From Rhizobium lusitanum (GTDB lineage Bacteria > Pseudomonadota > Alphaproteobacteria > Rhizobiales > Rhizobiaceae): 64,000 bases of DNA. Shown here piece after piece: positions 19,357-28,758 of the stretch. A program made the position numbers and the translations under genes. The number at the start of each line of letters is the position of its first letter. Positions within the stretch are counted from its first letter, which is position 1. The stretch lies in NCBI RefSeq assembly GCF_014189535.1, contig NZ_CP050305.1:139485-203484 (forward strand). The letters are read 5' to 3'. The notes under the pieces are model-generated. The model did not search any database. It saw only the letters and a program-made list of their open reading frames with translations, and had not been told where the DNA came from.

Positions 19357-19864
19357 TCGGCGCCGCTTTTGGAATGTTCTATATTCGTGCGCCCCTCCAC
19401 TATTTGGTTGGAGGATAATCGCAATTCTCGGGGGGCTGACCTTGCCTGTTGATTATCGCACGAATTTGACCCACTTTTTCGTTTCAGACGAATCCGCCCA
19501 CACTGCGAGAAAATGTTTTCGATCAACACCATAAATGCAATTGGGTGGTACAACGCAAAATGAAAAATTGGCGCAAATCTAGCTGAAACTCAACAGACAT
19601 CAGTCTCGATGAAGTTGCGCGCCTTTTCATCTGAAAGGGCTTGTGCGCATCAAGGCGCACGTAGAAATATTTTCCTACGCCTCTTTACTTTACAGCCAAA
19701 AGAGAGTATAATGGCAAAATCGACGTCTGTCTATTTGACGGCGTCGTTACCATGGCATCCTGTGCCGAAGCGAGTTAATTCCTAAGCAGTCTTCAACTCG
19801 CATATCGGGGCAGTGTTGTCAACACAAAATGTCAACATAAGGAAACCTGACATGGAAGCACGTA
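19357..19864. other. Intergenic stretch without a gene
   Basis: About 500 bases with no supportable reading frame. The end nearest the toxin gene contains two TGTCAACA-type repeats (around 19814-19838: GTGTTGTCAACAC and ATGTCAACATAA), a possible operator for the toxin at 19865. Confidence 0.4.
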
Positions 19865-20149
19865 ATGCCCAGTAATGCCCTCTCGATTGAGTGGGGTGAA
19901 GATGCCCTGAATGACGTCAATGAAATGGTGAATTTCATTAGTGAATTTAATCCGCCGGCTGCGAAGGCTCTGGTTGATCAAATTGAGAAAAGCGTCGATC
20001 GCCTGCCGACTTTCCCTTTCAGCTACAGGACCGGTCGTGTCGCCGGGACCCGTGAAATGCCGGTTGGGAAGCATATTGTAATCTATTCTGTGAGCGAGAC
20101 TGAAGTCCTTGTTCTTCGGGTACTGCACTCCGCTCAGCAGTGGCCCTAA
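19865..20149 (+). CDS. RelE/ParE-family toxin
   Basis: 94 residues. The fold signature of the RelE/ParE superfamily is visible: IEWGEDALNDVNEMVNFI at the N-terminus, PFSYRTGRVAGTRE in the middle and VIYSVSETEVLVLRVLHSAQ at the C-terminus. Such toxins act on gyrase (ParE) or ribosome-bound mRNA (RelE). It has no antitoxin gene directly upstream. Instead a RelB/DinJ-type antitoxin faces it from the opposite strand, 40 bases away, which is an unusual arrangement. Confidence 0.8.
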   Translation: MPSNALSIEWGEDALNDVNEMVNFISEFNPPAAKALVDQIEKSVDRLPTFPFSYRTGRVAGTREMPVGKHIVIYSVSETEVLVLRVLHSAQQWP

Positions 20150-20155
20150 AGGTTC

Positions 20156-20192
20156 AGCTCTGGCGCGTGATCAACGCGCCAGAGCTTTTTTA
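20156..20192. terminator. Bidirectional rho-independent terminator
   Basis: Perfect 13-bp stem AGCTCTGGCGCGT / ACGCGCCAGAGCT with a five-base loop (GATCA), followed by a T run on the plus strand. It sits between the converging toxin and antitoxin genes. Confidence 0.85.
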
Positions 20193-20480
20193 TTTTGTTT
20201 TTTCTTCGAGATTGGCTCTGATCGCTGCCATAGCCTTAGCGTGTGGTACTCTTGGACGAGTATCCCCCATGGCTTCTCTGACTTTGCTGCGAAACCACTC
20301 ATCATAAGCTTCAGGATCGGTCGTTAGGCCTACAGGAAGAGCGCCTTCCTTCTCAATTCGGGTAAGAAGAATCCTTACAGCGTCTGAGATTGTGAGGCCA
20401 AAGTTTGCCAGGACCTCTGAAGCATTTTGCTTTAGCCGATCGTCGATACGAACGTGCAGCATTGAAGTTTGAGTGCTCAT
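20190..20480 (-). CDS. RelB/DinJ-family antitoxin
   Basis: 96 residues; ATG at 20480 with GGAGAA behind it. The N-terminal ribbon-helix-helix (SMLHVRIDDRLKQNASEVLA, then NFGLTISDAVRILLTRI) is characteristic of RelB/DinJ. The C-terminal half (TDPEAYDEWFRSKVREAM) would wrap the toxin. A perfect palindrome just upstream (20498-20527) fits autoregulation. The only nearby toxin is convergent. Confidence 0.82.
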   Translation of the reverse strand: MSTQTSMLHVRIDDRLKQNASEVLANFGLTISDAVRILLTRIEKEGALPVGLTTDPEAYDEWFRSKVREAMGDTRPRVPHAKAMAAIRANLEEKTK

Positions 20481-20497
20481 TTGGTTCTCCTATGACG

Positions 20498-20527
20498 GCT
20501 CTTGTATCTCAAATGAGATACAAGAGC
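20498..20527. promoter_or_regulatory. Palindromic operator of the antitoxin gene
   Basis: Perfect 14-bp inverted repeat (GCTCTTGTATCTCA on one side) with a two-base centre, 17 bases upstream of the antitoxin start. Ribbon-helix-helix antitoxins usually repress by binding such palindromes. Confidence 0.7.
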
Positions 20528-20788
20528 AAGGAGAAAGTGAAATAGCGCCCAAAGGTTCCGGATTAATTCCCGTCGACCTTTCTAAATTGATGCCCGCAAG
20601 TTTCCCTATTTCCCTTTTAGCCGGAACGGCAAGACCCTTGCTGAAGAAGAGGTATCATTAAACTCAGTGCTTTCACGCAGCTTGAGCCCAATGACCTCTG
20701 CATTCCTGGAAAACCACCCTGGGGGCAGCGCAGTAAGGTTTTCAATGTCACCCTCGTATAAAAGGAAATGGTCGGCGTGCTCACCCTA

Positions 20789-22211
20789 CTATTTTCTAAA
20801 ATTAAAGATGCGAATTTCATTCGTAAAGAAGGTCAGCTTCGAAGAGGAAATGATTGAGCGCGACTCCAACCAGCGCACAAACTCCTGATTTTCTGTAGTG
20901 TTTCCTATTCTCGGCTGCCGCCATCCTGGTTCGATCTCAGAAAATGGCTTCGGTAACTCGTGAAGTGCCGCTTTGACCTGCTCGTCGGACATCAGATTCT
21001 GGCATCTATTGAACAATGAGATTTGAACGGTGACTGGTTCGGCATTTATGACCACCGCGTGGGCGGCTTCTGGCGTCAGGTGACTTAAGTCCGCGTTGGA
21101 GCGATGGAATACCCGGCCGACAATCGAAGCACGATGTGATAAGCTCGCCAGCGACATCAGGTCCATCTTATCTATGATTTTGAGCTTCTGATCGTCGTTA
21201 ATGTTTGACGCTAGAAGCTTCTCACGAAAGTTGTCGTCGACCGAGAATTTGTCTTCACTAGCGAGATAGTTGTCAATATTCTTCGCTACGAACAGAACCT
21301 GCAGCTCATCGTTGCCCGCCAAAAACGAAAATGCCTTTTCGGAGAACGTGATCGTCGCCACTTCAACAAGCATACGTAATTTGTCCGTGCCCAAATTTTC
21401 AGGAAACTGAACGAACTGCTTAGGCAAGGTGCAGAGATAGGCTCGATAGGTATCGGCGTCGAAATCACTGTTGTTGATCAGGAATTGACGCAGCGGAACC
21501 GCTTCCTTTCGATCGTCGATAGTGACAGCCGAGAGCACGGACTGCGCTTCAGGATGTTGAAGGTAGGCTGTGAGTGTTTGCGCATCGAAATCGTCACTCG
21601 ATATGAATGTCAGGCAATTTTCCCACGATGGTTCGATCTTGCGCAATCGAAACACTGTCGATCGAAGCCGAACCGGAACCTGCTCAAGCGCAGGCAGCTC
21701 CACTCTTTGCTGCTCCAGGAACTGTTCTAGATATTCTGCCTCGATCTCTTCGTGGTTGAGAACGTTAATGACCGCGGAAACATCCTCCTCAGTGTTGCTC
21801 GCTTGGAGGAGAACGTTTTTGAGGTAGCGATCAAAATCGTTATGAACCTTGTCGACCAACGGCGCGTAGTCCGTTCGCAAAACGGTTGAGTAGTGCTTGG
21901 TTTGCAGATTCGCTTCGGTGCTGGAGCCCAACACCTCGCGAAATATGAAATCCAAGTTCTCGACGGTGATCTTGTACAGACCGTGATCGCTAAGCAGTCG
22001 GGCAACAGCCGGGTAAGGCCCTATCCTGTTCAGGTCTTCCGTCTCGAACTGAAATACGGCCAATCGGCTAGGTTCGAAATCGATCTGAAGAGCCAAAATC
22101 TGCGCAAGGTTCACGGCCAAAAAATCGAATAATCCAGGGGCCTTGCGAGGCAGCGATTCAAGCTCCTTCTCAGGTAGATGTGCGATTATCCGCGCGATAT
22201 TGGTCTGCCCC
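20789..22211 (-). pseudogene. C-terminal part of a large unknown protein, 5' end lost to IS3
   Basis: The open frame begins inside the IS3 end at 22207-22303. Host-derived sequence starts at about 22211 with QTNIARIIAHLPEKELESL and runs ~470 residues to the stop at 20789. It is leucine- and acid-rich, helical, and ends SKLTFFTNEIRIFNFRK. The look is of the C-terminal helical half of a large P-loop NTPase such as the YobI-like group, a candidate defence family, but I cannot confirm this. It has no start codon of its own. Confidence 0.5.
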
Positions 22212-22265
22212 CTGAAAAATGATCCTTTTTGAAGTATGGCTTGCGAGCCGAAGGAGGATATTGAA

Positions 22266-22565
22266 ATGGCAGGGAGAAGACATAAGGCGGAAGAGATCGT
22301 CACGAAGCTTCGTCAGGTCGACGTGCTGACTGGGCAGGGCAAATCAATGGTGGAGGCGATTCGAGCGATAGGTGTAACGGAAGTTACATATTATCGCTGG
22401 CGGGCCGAATACGGTGGTCTGAAAGGCGATCAGGTGAAACGCCTGAAGGAGCTGGAGGCTGAGAATAGCCGGCTTCGACGAGCGGTTTCCGATTTGACGC
22501 TGGATAAGATAATTTTGGTGGGTGAAGCGAACCAGCAATCGATCCGGTGGATCGATTGCCGCTGA
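22266..22565 (+). CDS. IS3-family OrfA (HTH_Tnp_1)
   Basis: 99 residues from the ATG at 22266, preceded by GGAGG. It has the helix-turn-helix GVTEVTYYRWRAEYGGL and the leucine-zipper segment VKRLKELEAENSRLRRAV that precede OrfB in IS3 elements. The last ~12 residues overlap the OrfB frame. Confidence 0.88.
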   Translation: MAGRRHKAEEIVTKLRQVDVLTGQGKSMVEAIRAIGVTEVTYYRWRAEYGGLKGDQVKRLKELEAENSRLRRAVSDLTLDKIILVGEANQQSIRWIDCR

Positions 22566-23466
22566 ACGCCAAGGGAAACTTCTAAGCCCCGCTCGTCGTC
22601 GCGCTTGTGTGGATCATGTCATCGAGGAACTGGGCGTGTCCGAACGACGGGCTTGCCGGGTTCTCGGCCAGCATCGTTCCACCCAACGCAAGATCGCCAA
22701 AACACCCGATGATGAGGCAGCCTTGACCGCCGACATCACGGCACTCGCACTCCAGTATGGCCGATATGGCTATCGCCGCATCGCGGCGCTGCTACACCAG
22801 GCAGGCTGGATCGTAAACGTAAAGCGAGTTGAGCGGATATGGCGGCGTGAGGGGCTAAAGGTTCCCTATAAGCAACCCAAGCGTGGGCGGCTCTGGCTGA
22901 ACGACAGCTCATGCATTCGGCTCCGGCCGGAATATCCCAACCATGTCTGGTCCTACGATTTCGTCGAGGACCGAACGCATAATGGAAGGAAATTTCGCAT
23001 GCTAAACGTGATCGACGAGTTCACACGAGAATGCATCGCTATCAGGGTCGAGAGGAAACTAAAGGCGGTGGATGTCATCGATGTCCTCTCCGATCTGTTT
23101 ATCCTGCGCGGCATCCCGACTCACATCCGTTCAGACAACGGGCCGGAATTCATCGCCACGGCGTTGCGGGATTGGATCACGATGGTCGGCGCCAAGACGG
23201 CTTATATCATGCCGGGCAGTCCTTGGGAGAACGGATACTGCGAAAGCTTCAACTCGAAACTCAGGGACGAACTGCTTAACGGAGAAATCTTCTACACATT
23301 GCAGGAGGCAAGGATCATCATCGAAGCGTGGCGGCGGCATTACAACACTGTCCGTCCGCACTCGTCTCTAAACTACAAGCCTCCAGCCCCCGAGGCCACT
23401 GTCGGGCCTAAAGGAAGCGGACCGGCGTCAACACCAACAGTGGCGGCCAAGCCCAGTATGCACTAA
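22522..23466 (+). CDS. IS3-family OrfB transposase (rve integrase core)
   Basis: 314 residues. The N-terminal HTH_21 region (CRVLGQHRSTQRK, YGYRRIAALLHQAGW) is followed by the DDE core: WSYDFVEDRT, HIRSDNGPEF, and the glutamate in ENGYCESFNSKLRDE. Complete and apparently functional. It overlaps OrfA by 44 bases in the -1 frame. Confidence 0.9.
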   Translation: MKRTSNRSGGSIAAERQGKLLSPARRRACVDHVIEELGVSERRACRVLGQHRSTQRKIAKTPDDEAALTADITALALQYGRYGYRRIAALLHQAGWIVNVKRVERIWRREGLKVPYKQPKRGRLWLNDSSCIRLRPEYPNHVWSYDFVEDRTHNGRKFRMLNVIDEFTRECIAIRVERKLKAVDVIDVLSDLFILRGIPTHIRSDNGPEFIATALRDWITMVGAKTAYIMPGSPWENGYCESFNSKLRDELLNGEIFYTLQEARIIIEAWRRHYNTVRPHSSLNYKPPAPEATVGPKGSGPASTPTVAAKPSMH

Positions 23467-23606
23467 CATTAAACATGGGGTAATCGCGGCGCGATCGCCC
23501 TGGGCCATTTTATGAGAGTGATGGCTGGAATGGGCGGTTGCCCCCGATAAGATGGAAGAACGGGCTCACGATTGGCACCGGGCCCAAACATCGAATGGAG
23601 GCAACC

Positions 23607-24638
23607 GTGGACCAATATATAGGGCTTGATGTTTCATTGAAAGATACCGCAATCTCGATCCGCCAGGAGGGGAAGCGGATCTGGCGGGGGAAGTGTCCTT
23701 CGGATCCAAAACTTCTTGCAGAGATGATCCGCAAGCACGCGCCATACGCCAGGCGTGTCGTATTCGAGACGGGGCCGTTGTCGACGTGGTTCTATCATGC
23801 GCTGACGGCCGAGGGGGTGCCCGCTATCTGCATCGAAGCGCGGCACGCGCAAAAGGTATTGGGCGAGACGCTCAACAAGACCGATGCCAATGATGCGGAT
23901 GGCTTGGCCCAACTGGCCGAAGCCGGCTTCTACAAGGCGGTCCGAGTAAAGTCGTTCGACAACATGCTGACGCGCACGCTGGTGGGGGCTCGCAATCAGC
24001 TGCTGAGCATCTCAACCCAGCTTAACAATCAGATTCGCGGCCTGATGAAGACGTTCGGTCTCATTGTCCCCAAAGGGAAAGGTCGGGTGTTTGATGACAA
24101 TGTGAGGGAACTCATAGATGGGAACGACGGGTTGGCAAGGATCATATTGCCTCTGCTTGAGGCGTGGGGCGGCATACGCAAGCGCGCGGCCGATCTCGAT
24201 CACCAGTTGCTCGCAGTGGCACGGGAGAGCCAGGCTACGAAGCTGTTGATGACGATCCCAGGCATCGGCGCCGTCACGGCTGTTTCCTACGTCGCGGCGA
24301 TTGAAGATCCAGACAACTTCCGAACATCGCGCTCGGTTGGCGCCTGGCTCGGGCTGACAACACGGCGCTACCAGTCAGGCGAGGTCGACTATGACGGCCA
24401 TATCTCTCGAAGAGGCGACAACCATCTACGGGGACTGCTCTATGAGGCGGCGACGGTGATCCTCACGAGGGCCAGTACCAAGAACGAGAGCAGTCTCAAA
24501 AGCTGGGGCCTCAAGCTGCGTGAGCGGTTGGGCTTCAAGCGCGCCGCGGTGGCGGTCGCCCGAAAGCTTGCGGTTATCATGCACAGCATGCTCAAGACAG
24601 GAGAAGTGTTCAATGCATCGGCCGGCGCCACCGCGTAA
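23607..24638 (+). CDS. IS110-family transposase
   Basis: 343 residues. I prefer the GTG at 23607 because GGAGG lies six bases before it and the product then begins VDQYIGLDVSLKD as in the family. The RuvC-like DEDD residues are visible (GLDVS, VVFETGPLS, NKTDANDADGLAQ) along with the Tnp_20 domain (LMTIPGIGAVTAVS). It is full length, unlike the copy at 16836, and belongs to a different subgroup. An in-frame ATG at 23595 is possible. Confidence 0.88.
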   Translation: MDQYIGLDVSLKDTAISIRQEGKRIWRGKCPSDPKLLAEMIRKHAPYARRVVFETGPLSTWFYHALTAEGVPAICIEARHAQKVLGETLNKTDANDADGLAQLAEAGFYKAVRVKSFDNMLTRTLVGARNQLLSISTQLNNQIRGLMKTFGLIVPKGKGRVFDDNVRELIDGNDGLARIILPLLEAWGGIRKRAADLDHQLLAVARESQATKLLMTIPGIGAVTAVSYVAAIEDPDNFRTSRSVGAWLGLTTRRYQSGEVDYDGHISRRGDNHLRGLLYEAATVILTRASTKNESSLKSWGLKLRERLGFKRAAVAVARKLAVIMHSMLKTGEVFNASAGATA

Positions 24639-24996
24639 GCGAAGTGCCAGTCTCCTTCCCTCAGCGCGTCAAAATTGATTTGAGGCACTGAGCGTCCCTG
24701 CTGCGGACGTGGGTTGGATCATTCCGTTTACACGGGCTGCAGTTCGTTGAGACTGCGCATTAAACATAGGAAGATCCTGCCTGCGAAAACCCATCATGCG
24801 GCGACATTTGTCGACCGCGGAGACAACCCTGCTCCCGGCACAGGACAACTCAGAAGAAAGCATGGCTACTGAGGCTCGACACAACCAATCAACTCACACC
24901 GCGTTGCCAGTCGCGCAACACGGCGAAGATACTCAATTGCCACGCCGTCTTGACTAACGGAACGCTATTAGACAACCCGGATCATCCTGCGGGGGC

Positions 24997-25461
24997 ATGC
25001 CACAAGCACCAGCCAAGATCCGAACCGGCGCAATCAACGTGCTCGCCCAATGGCTCGTGATCGACAAGGAGGGACCTGAGAAGGCTTGGACATCGATGAT
25101 CGTGCCATTCTTCAATCGGATCTGGCCAATGGAAAAGCGGTTCTTGGACAACGCCCATACGGTGCACTTAATCCGGCTCGCAGTCGGCGCGGGCGATCAT
25201 TTCCCGTCCGCGATCGAGTTGCTGCGACCTTATATGCAGCCCTTCGCTCGCAGCGCTAGCTTGCATATGTTGACGGGTAGCGGCATCCCAAGCAAATTTC
25301 CGCATTCGACGTTGGACCTACTTTGGATAGTGCTTAGATCCTCGGAAGCAACGTCTTTCGAACTTGCCGATATTCTCGACGAAATCGTTGCCGCCTTTCC
25401 CGAGATCGAAATCGATCGCCGGTTTCAGTTTCTAGCACAGAAGGCCACGCGCTATCGGTAA
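24997..25461 (+). pseudogene. DUF4020-like fragment (SIR2-associated region)
   Basis: 154 codons beginning with no ribosome-binding site and preceded by an in-frame stop at ~24956. The content (GAINVLAQWLVIDKEG, IVPFFNRIWPMEKRFLD, HFPSAIELLRPYMQPF, FPHSTLDLLWIVL) resembles the C-terminal DUF4020 region found behind SIR2-like domains. The stop codon is supplied by the inverted repeat of the adjacent element (TAA at 25459-25461 inside GGTAAGTGGGG), so the 3' end is also truncated or just reached. Family assignment is by pattern memory. Confidence 0.5.
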
Positions 25462-25918
25462 GTGGGGCAGATTGGGTGGCAAACGACCGCAGATCAAACT
25501 GATATCCGCAATCAGCCTCTATTTTGTTGGAGACGAAGTACAATAGGCTGCACGTGATGACCAGAACATGGGAAATGCAAAAATGATCATAGACAAAGCC
25601 CACGCGAAGCGAATTATAGACCTCGTGGTTTCACTAGATCCCATCCTCAATAAGCTCGCCGAAGAAGTCACATCGATTGAGAACACCGAGCGTTCGAGGG
25701 AGCTAAGGGGAGCTCTCGCTGAAATCATGGGGCAGGCCATGATGGGTATCATTGTCCCGCTTGAGAAACTTTTTCCCGAGCTGAATCCCGATAAGGCCTG
25801 ACGATAATCGTTGTTATGAAAAACGCTCGTCGTGCGACCTACGCCGCTGCGTACCGCTGGCTCTGTTGGTCGCATTCCCAATCAAATGCAGAGCGCCACC
25901 CATTCTGCTCCACGTACC
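25457..25918. repeat. 462-bp inverted-repeat-bounded cassette carrying a small gene
   Basis: The first 24 bases (from GGTAAGTGGGGCAGATTGGG) match the reverse complement of 25895-25918 at 21 of 24 positions. Similar ends bound the IS66-type element that follows (GGTACGTGGGGC at 25926 and its complements at 27789-27825), so this is probably a non-autonomous relative of that IS with the 77-residue gene as cargo. Confidence 0.55.
25568..25801 (+). CDS. Small conserved-looking hypothetical protein
   Basis: 77 residues, helical, no signal peptide (AHAKRIIDLVVSLDPILNKL, RELRGALAEIMGQAMMGI, then PELNPDKA). An alternative ATG lies five codons in. I believe similar short proteins occur in rhizobia and enterobacteria but cannot name a family. 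It is the only gene in the inverted-repeat cassette 25457-25918, just ahead of the IS66 transposase. Confidence 0.55.
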   Translation: MGNAKMIIDKAHAKRIIDLVVSLDPILNKLAEEVTSIENTERSRELRGALAEIMGQAMMGIIVPLEKLFPELNPDKA

Positions 25919-25925
25919 CCCATTT

Positions 25926-27825
25926 GGTACGTGGGGCAAAATCGGTGGCAGGGTCTCAGCGTCGCCGGATAGAAAGTGTGCATAACCGGGCGCGTTGAAT
26001 CCTGTTGGTCGGCGCTGGGATTCCTAAGACGGGGCAAATCATGATTCGATCCAGGTATGGCAAAGAGACGCCTCCCCTCCCCCGAGCATGCCGACACGCT
26101 TTCACTGAATGCGTTGCGCAGTCTGGTGACGGGTTTGTTGCAGCGGTCGCAACAGGCGGAAGCGCGGCTTGATAGGCTCGAGGCCGAGACTATTCAGCTT
26201 CGCGACGAAAACGCAGCCCTTCGCTTGGAAAACACCCGGTTAAAAGTCGAGAACCAGCTGCTGCGCGACGAGATTGCGCGATTGAAAAATCTGCCGCCGC
26301 GACCGCCGTTTCGCTCCTCCGGAATGGAGAAGGTGGCGGATGCCACATCCGACGACAAATCGGTACCGAAGAAGAAACCCCGCGGCCCAAAGCTGGATGT
26401 GAAGCGGGTGAGCCGGCAGGAGATCCTGCGCGTCGATGCTCCTGATGGATCGCGCTTCAAGGGATACAGAAGCTTCTACGTTCGCGACCTGGTGCTCAAG
26501 GCGGAGCTCGTGCATTACCGTCGTGAATGCTGGGTGACCCCGAATGGAAAGACGGTGCTGGCAGCCTTGCCAGCGGGGATTACGGGTGGCTATGGCGCCA
26601 ACCTCAGACGGCTTTGCCTGATGCTCCACGCACATGGACAAGTGACGACCGCCCGACTGACGACATTGCTGAACGATATCGGTCTCGATATCTCCAAGCG
26701 TCAGATAGTGCGGCTTTTGACAAAAGAGTTCGATGGCTTTGTTGCCGAGGACTCGGCGGTGCTGCATGCCGGTCTTGTATCGTCGCCTTATGTGACGGTT
26801 GACGACACTGGCGCGCGGCATTCCCATAATAACTATTACACCACACATATCGGCGGCCCGAATTTTACCGTCTTCCGAACGACAAAATCGAAGTCTCGGC
26901 TGAATTTCCTGTCGCTGCTGCGCGGCAATTACCAGGATTATGTGCTCAACGATGCCGCATTCGATTATCTGCAAGAGCGCCGTGGCGATCCAGTCATGGT
27001 CGCCGGACTTAGGACGTTTGAACCGCAGCGCTTCTGCAACCAGGTGCCGTTCATGACGCATCTGGCCGAAAAGGGCGTCGATATCTTCGATCGGCAGGAC
27101 ATTGGCACACTCGCTGAAGCCGGCCTTTGGGGCGCCATCCGTCACCACGGTCTGATGGGCAACATGGTGATCGTGTCCGACGACGCCGGCCAGTTCCGCG
27201 TCGGCAATCACGCGCTGTGTTGGGTCCATGCAGAACGCCTTCTGCAAAAGCTCATGCCGGCCACCGCCAAGGAAGAGCGGCGGCTCACGATGGTTCGCGA
27301 TCTGGTCTGGCGTTTCTACAAGATGCTAAAAGCTTACAAGCAGAAACCTTCACCGCAGGCTGCCCCTGCCTTCCGACGACGGTTCGACCGGATCTTCGCC
27401 TTGCGCACCGGTTATGAGGCACTCGACAAGCTGCTTGAGCGGCTGCATCGAAGGAAGAACGAGTTGCTGAAGGTGCTCGAGCATCCCGGCATCCCGCTGC
27501 ACACCAACGCATCGGAAAATGACCTGCGGACTTTCGTCACGAAACGAAAAATCTCCGGCGGTACGATGAGCCGCGACGGCCGGGTCGCGCGAGACATCAT
27601 GCTCGGTCTGATGAAGACCTGCCAGAAGCTCGGGCTTTCTTTCTACCGCTATCTGGGAGACCGGCTTGGCCTGGGTAATGGAGATCGTCCCATCCCGCCT
27701 CTCTCGGCCACCATCCTCGCTCGGGCTTGAATGCTGTAACCGCCAGGGCTCACCAGCATTCAACGCTTTTGCCTGTCAAACCGGCAACGCCACCGAATGT
27801 GCCCCACTTACCCGCCCCACGTACC
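25926..27825. mobile_element. IS66-family element with a lone transposase
   Basis: Left end GGTACGTGGGGC at 25926-25937 matches the complement of 27814-27825. A second, nested right end (24 bases, 27789-27812) matches the end at 25457. The two right ends suggest that related elements inserted into one another. No IS66 TnpA or TnpB genes are present; this lone-transposase form exists in the family. No direct repeat flanks the outer ends. Confidence 0.6.
26057..27730 (+). CDS. IS66-family transposase (TnpC type)
   Basis: 557 residues. A long N-terminal coiled coil (RLDRLEAETIQLRDENAALR and following) precedes a basic linker with PRGPKLDVKR and the DDE region: SPYVTVDDTGARH, VIVSDDAGQFRVGNHALCWV, and the C-terminal glutamate motif TNASENDLRTFVTKRKISGG. 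Length and motif order match full-size IS66-type transposases. An antisense 335-codon frame here is a shadow. Confidence 0.9.
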   Translation: MAKRRLPSPEHADTLSLNALRSLVTGLLQRSQQAEARLDRLEAETIQLRDENAALRLENTRLKVENQLLRDEIARLKNLPPRPPFRSSGMEKVADATSDDKSVPKKKPRGPKLDVKRVSRQEILRVDAPDGSRFKGYRSFYVRDLVLKAELVHYRRECWVTPNGKTVLAALPAGITGGYGANLRRLCLMLHAHGQVTTARLTTLLNDIGLDISKRQIVRLLTKEFDGFVAEDSAVLHAGLVSSPYVTVDDTGARHSHNNYYTTHIGGPNFTVFRTTKSKSRLNFLSLLRGNYQDYVLNDAAFDYLQERRGDPVMVAGLRTFEPQRFCNQVPFMTHLAEKGVDIFDRQDIGTLAEAGLWGAIRHHGLMGNMVIVSDDAGQFRVGNHALCWVHAERLLQKLMPATAKEERRLTMVRDLVWRFYKMLKAYKQKPSPQAAPAFRRRFDRIFALRTGYEALDKLLERLHRRKNELLKVLEHPGIPLHTNASENDLRTFVTKRKISGGTMSRDGRVARDIMLGLMKTCQKLGLSFYRYLGDRLGLGNGDRPIPPLSATILARA

Positions 27826-27937
27826 GAGATTCTCAGGTTTCTGTTTCATTAACCATATGAATTAACGTAATACTTTTCCGCATAGGAAGCAAAATTGCCC
27901 ATAACTTCCATCATGCATAGCATTTCTTCTGACGCCT

Positions 27938-27972
27938 ATCACTATCGATAAGTATCAAGTATCGATGGTGAT
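27938..27972. repeat. Inverted repeat upstream of vapBC
   Basis: Two 13-base arms (ATCACTATCGATA and its near complement, 12 of 13) around a nine-base centre. It lies 125 bases upstream of the antitoxin gene. It could be the VapB operator or a recombination site for the tyrosine recombinase encoded downstream. Confidence 0.5.
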
Positions 27973-28042
27973 ATGACCTACTACTTGACCAACTTCGTTT
28001 TTGCGCCTATCGTCGCGCAGAATGTCGATTTGCAGGCTCTGA

Positions 28043-28336
<294 letters not shown>

Positions 28337-28338
28337 TC

Positions 28339-28758
28339 ATGTCTTTCGTCGTGGACGCCTCTATCGCCGCCAGCTGGTTTCTTCCCGATGAGCAGAGCGA
28401 AACCGCCGAGCGCCTGATTGGCGCACTCGCCGTCACACCAGGCCTGGTTCCATCGCTGTTCTGGTTCGAGGCCCGCAATCTGTTTGTCATGGCCGAGCGC
28501 CGTGGTCGATTGCCGGCCGGGGCAGCGCTGACTGCGACATTGAAGCTGCGCAGTCTGCCACTCGACGACCGCGGCTCGGGCAATGATGTCGCCATCGTCG
28601 ATCTCGCTATCCGGCATGGCCTCTCGGGTTATGACGCCAGCTACGTTGCGCTTGCGAAATCTGCCAATGCGCCGTTGGCAACCGCCGACCGGAAGATGGC
28701 AAGCGCAGCCAGAAGCGAAGGCATTGCGATCGTGGGACCACTTGAGCATGAGCACTGA
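28339..28758 (+). CDS. vapC: VapC PIN-domain RNase toxin
   Basis: 139 residues. PIN acidic residues are in place: VVDASIAASWF (first Asp), SLFWFEARNLF (Glu), and GLSGYDASYVALA with LATADRKMA (C-terminal Asp residues). VapC toxins are metal-dependent RNases that cleave tRNA or rRNA. Its 3' end overlaps the start of the recombinase gene by 11 bases, so all three genes are probably one transcript. Confidence 0.92.
   Translation: MSFVVDASIAASWFLPDEQSETAERLIGALAVTPGLVPSLFWFEARNLFVMAERRGRLPAGAALTATLKLRSLPLDDRGSGNDVAIVDLAIRHGLSGYDASYVALAKSANAPLATADRKMASAARSEGIAIVGPLEHEH

Larger units (their letters stand above)
22207..23500. mobile_element. IS3-family insertion sequence
   Basis: The left end (TGCCCCCTGAAAAATGATCC at 22206-22225) is typical of this group. 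OrfA and OrfB lie in the expected overlapping order. I could not find the matching right-hand inverted repeat: the sequence after OrfB (ACATTAAACATGGGG) passes into the IS110 element, so the right boundary is approximate and possibly truncated. Confidence 0.65.

Noticed and set aside
26240..27247. 335-codon minus-strand frame inside the IS66 transposase
   Set aside because: The plus-strand frame has all DDE motifs; the antisense frame has composition typical of a reverse shadow.
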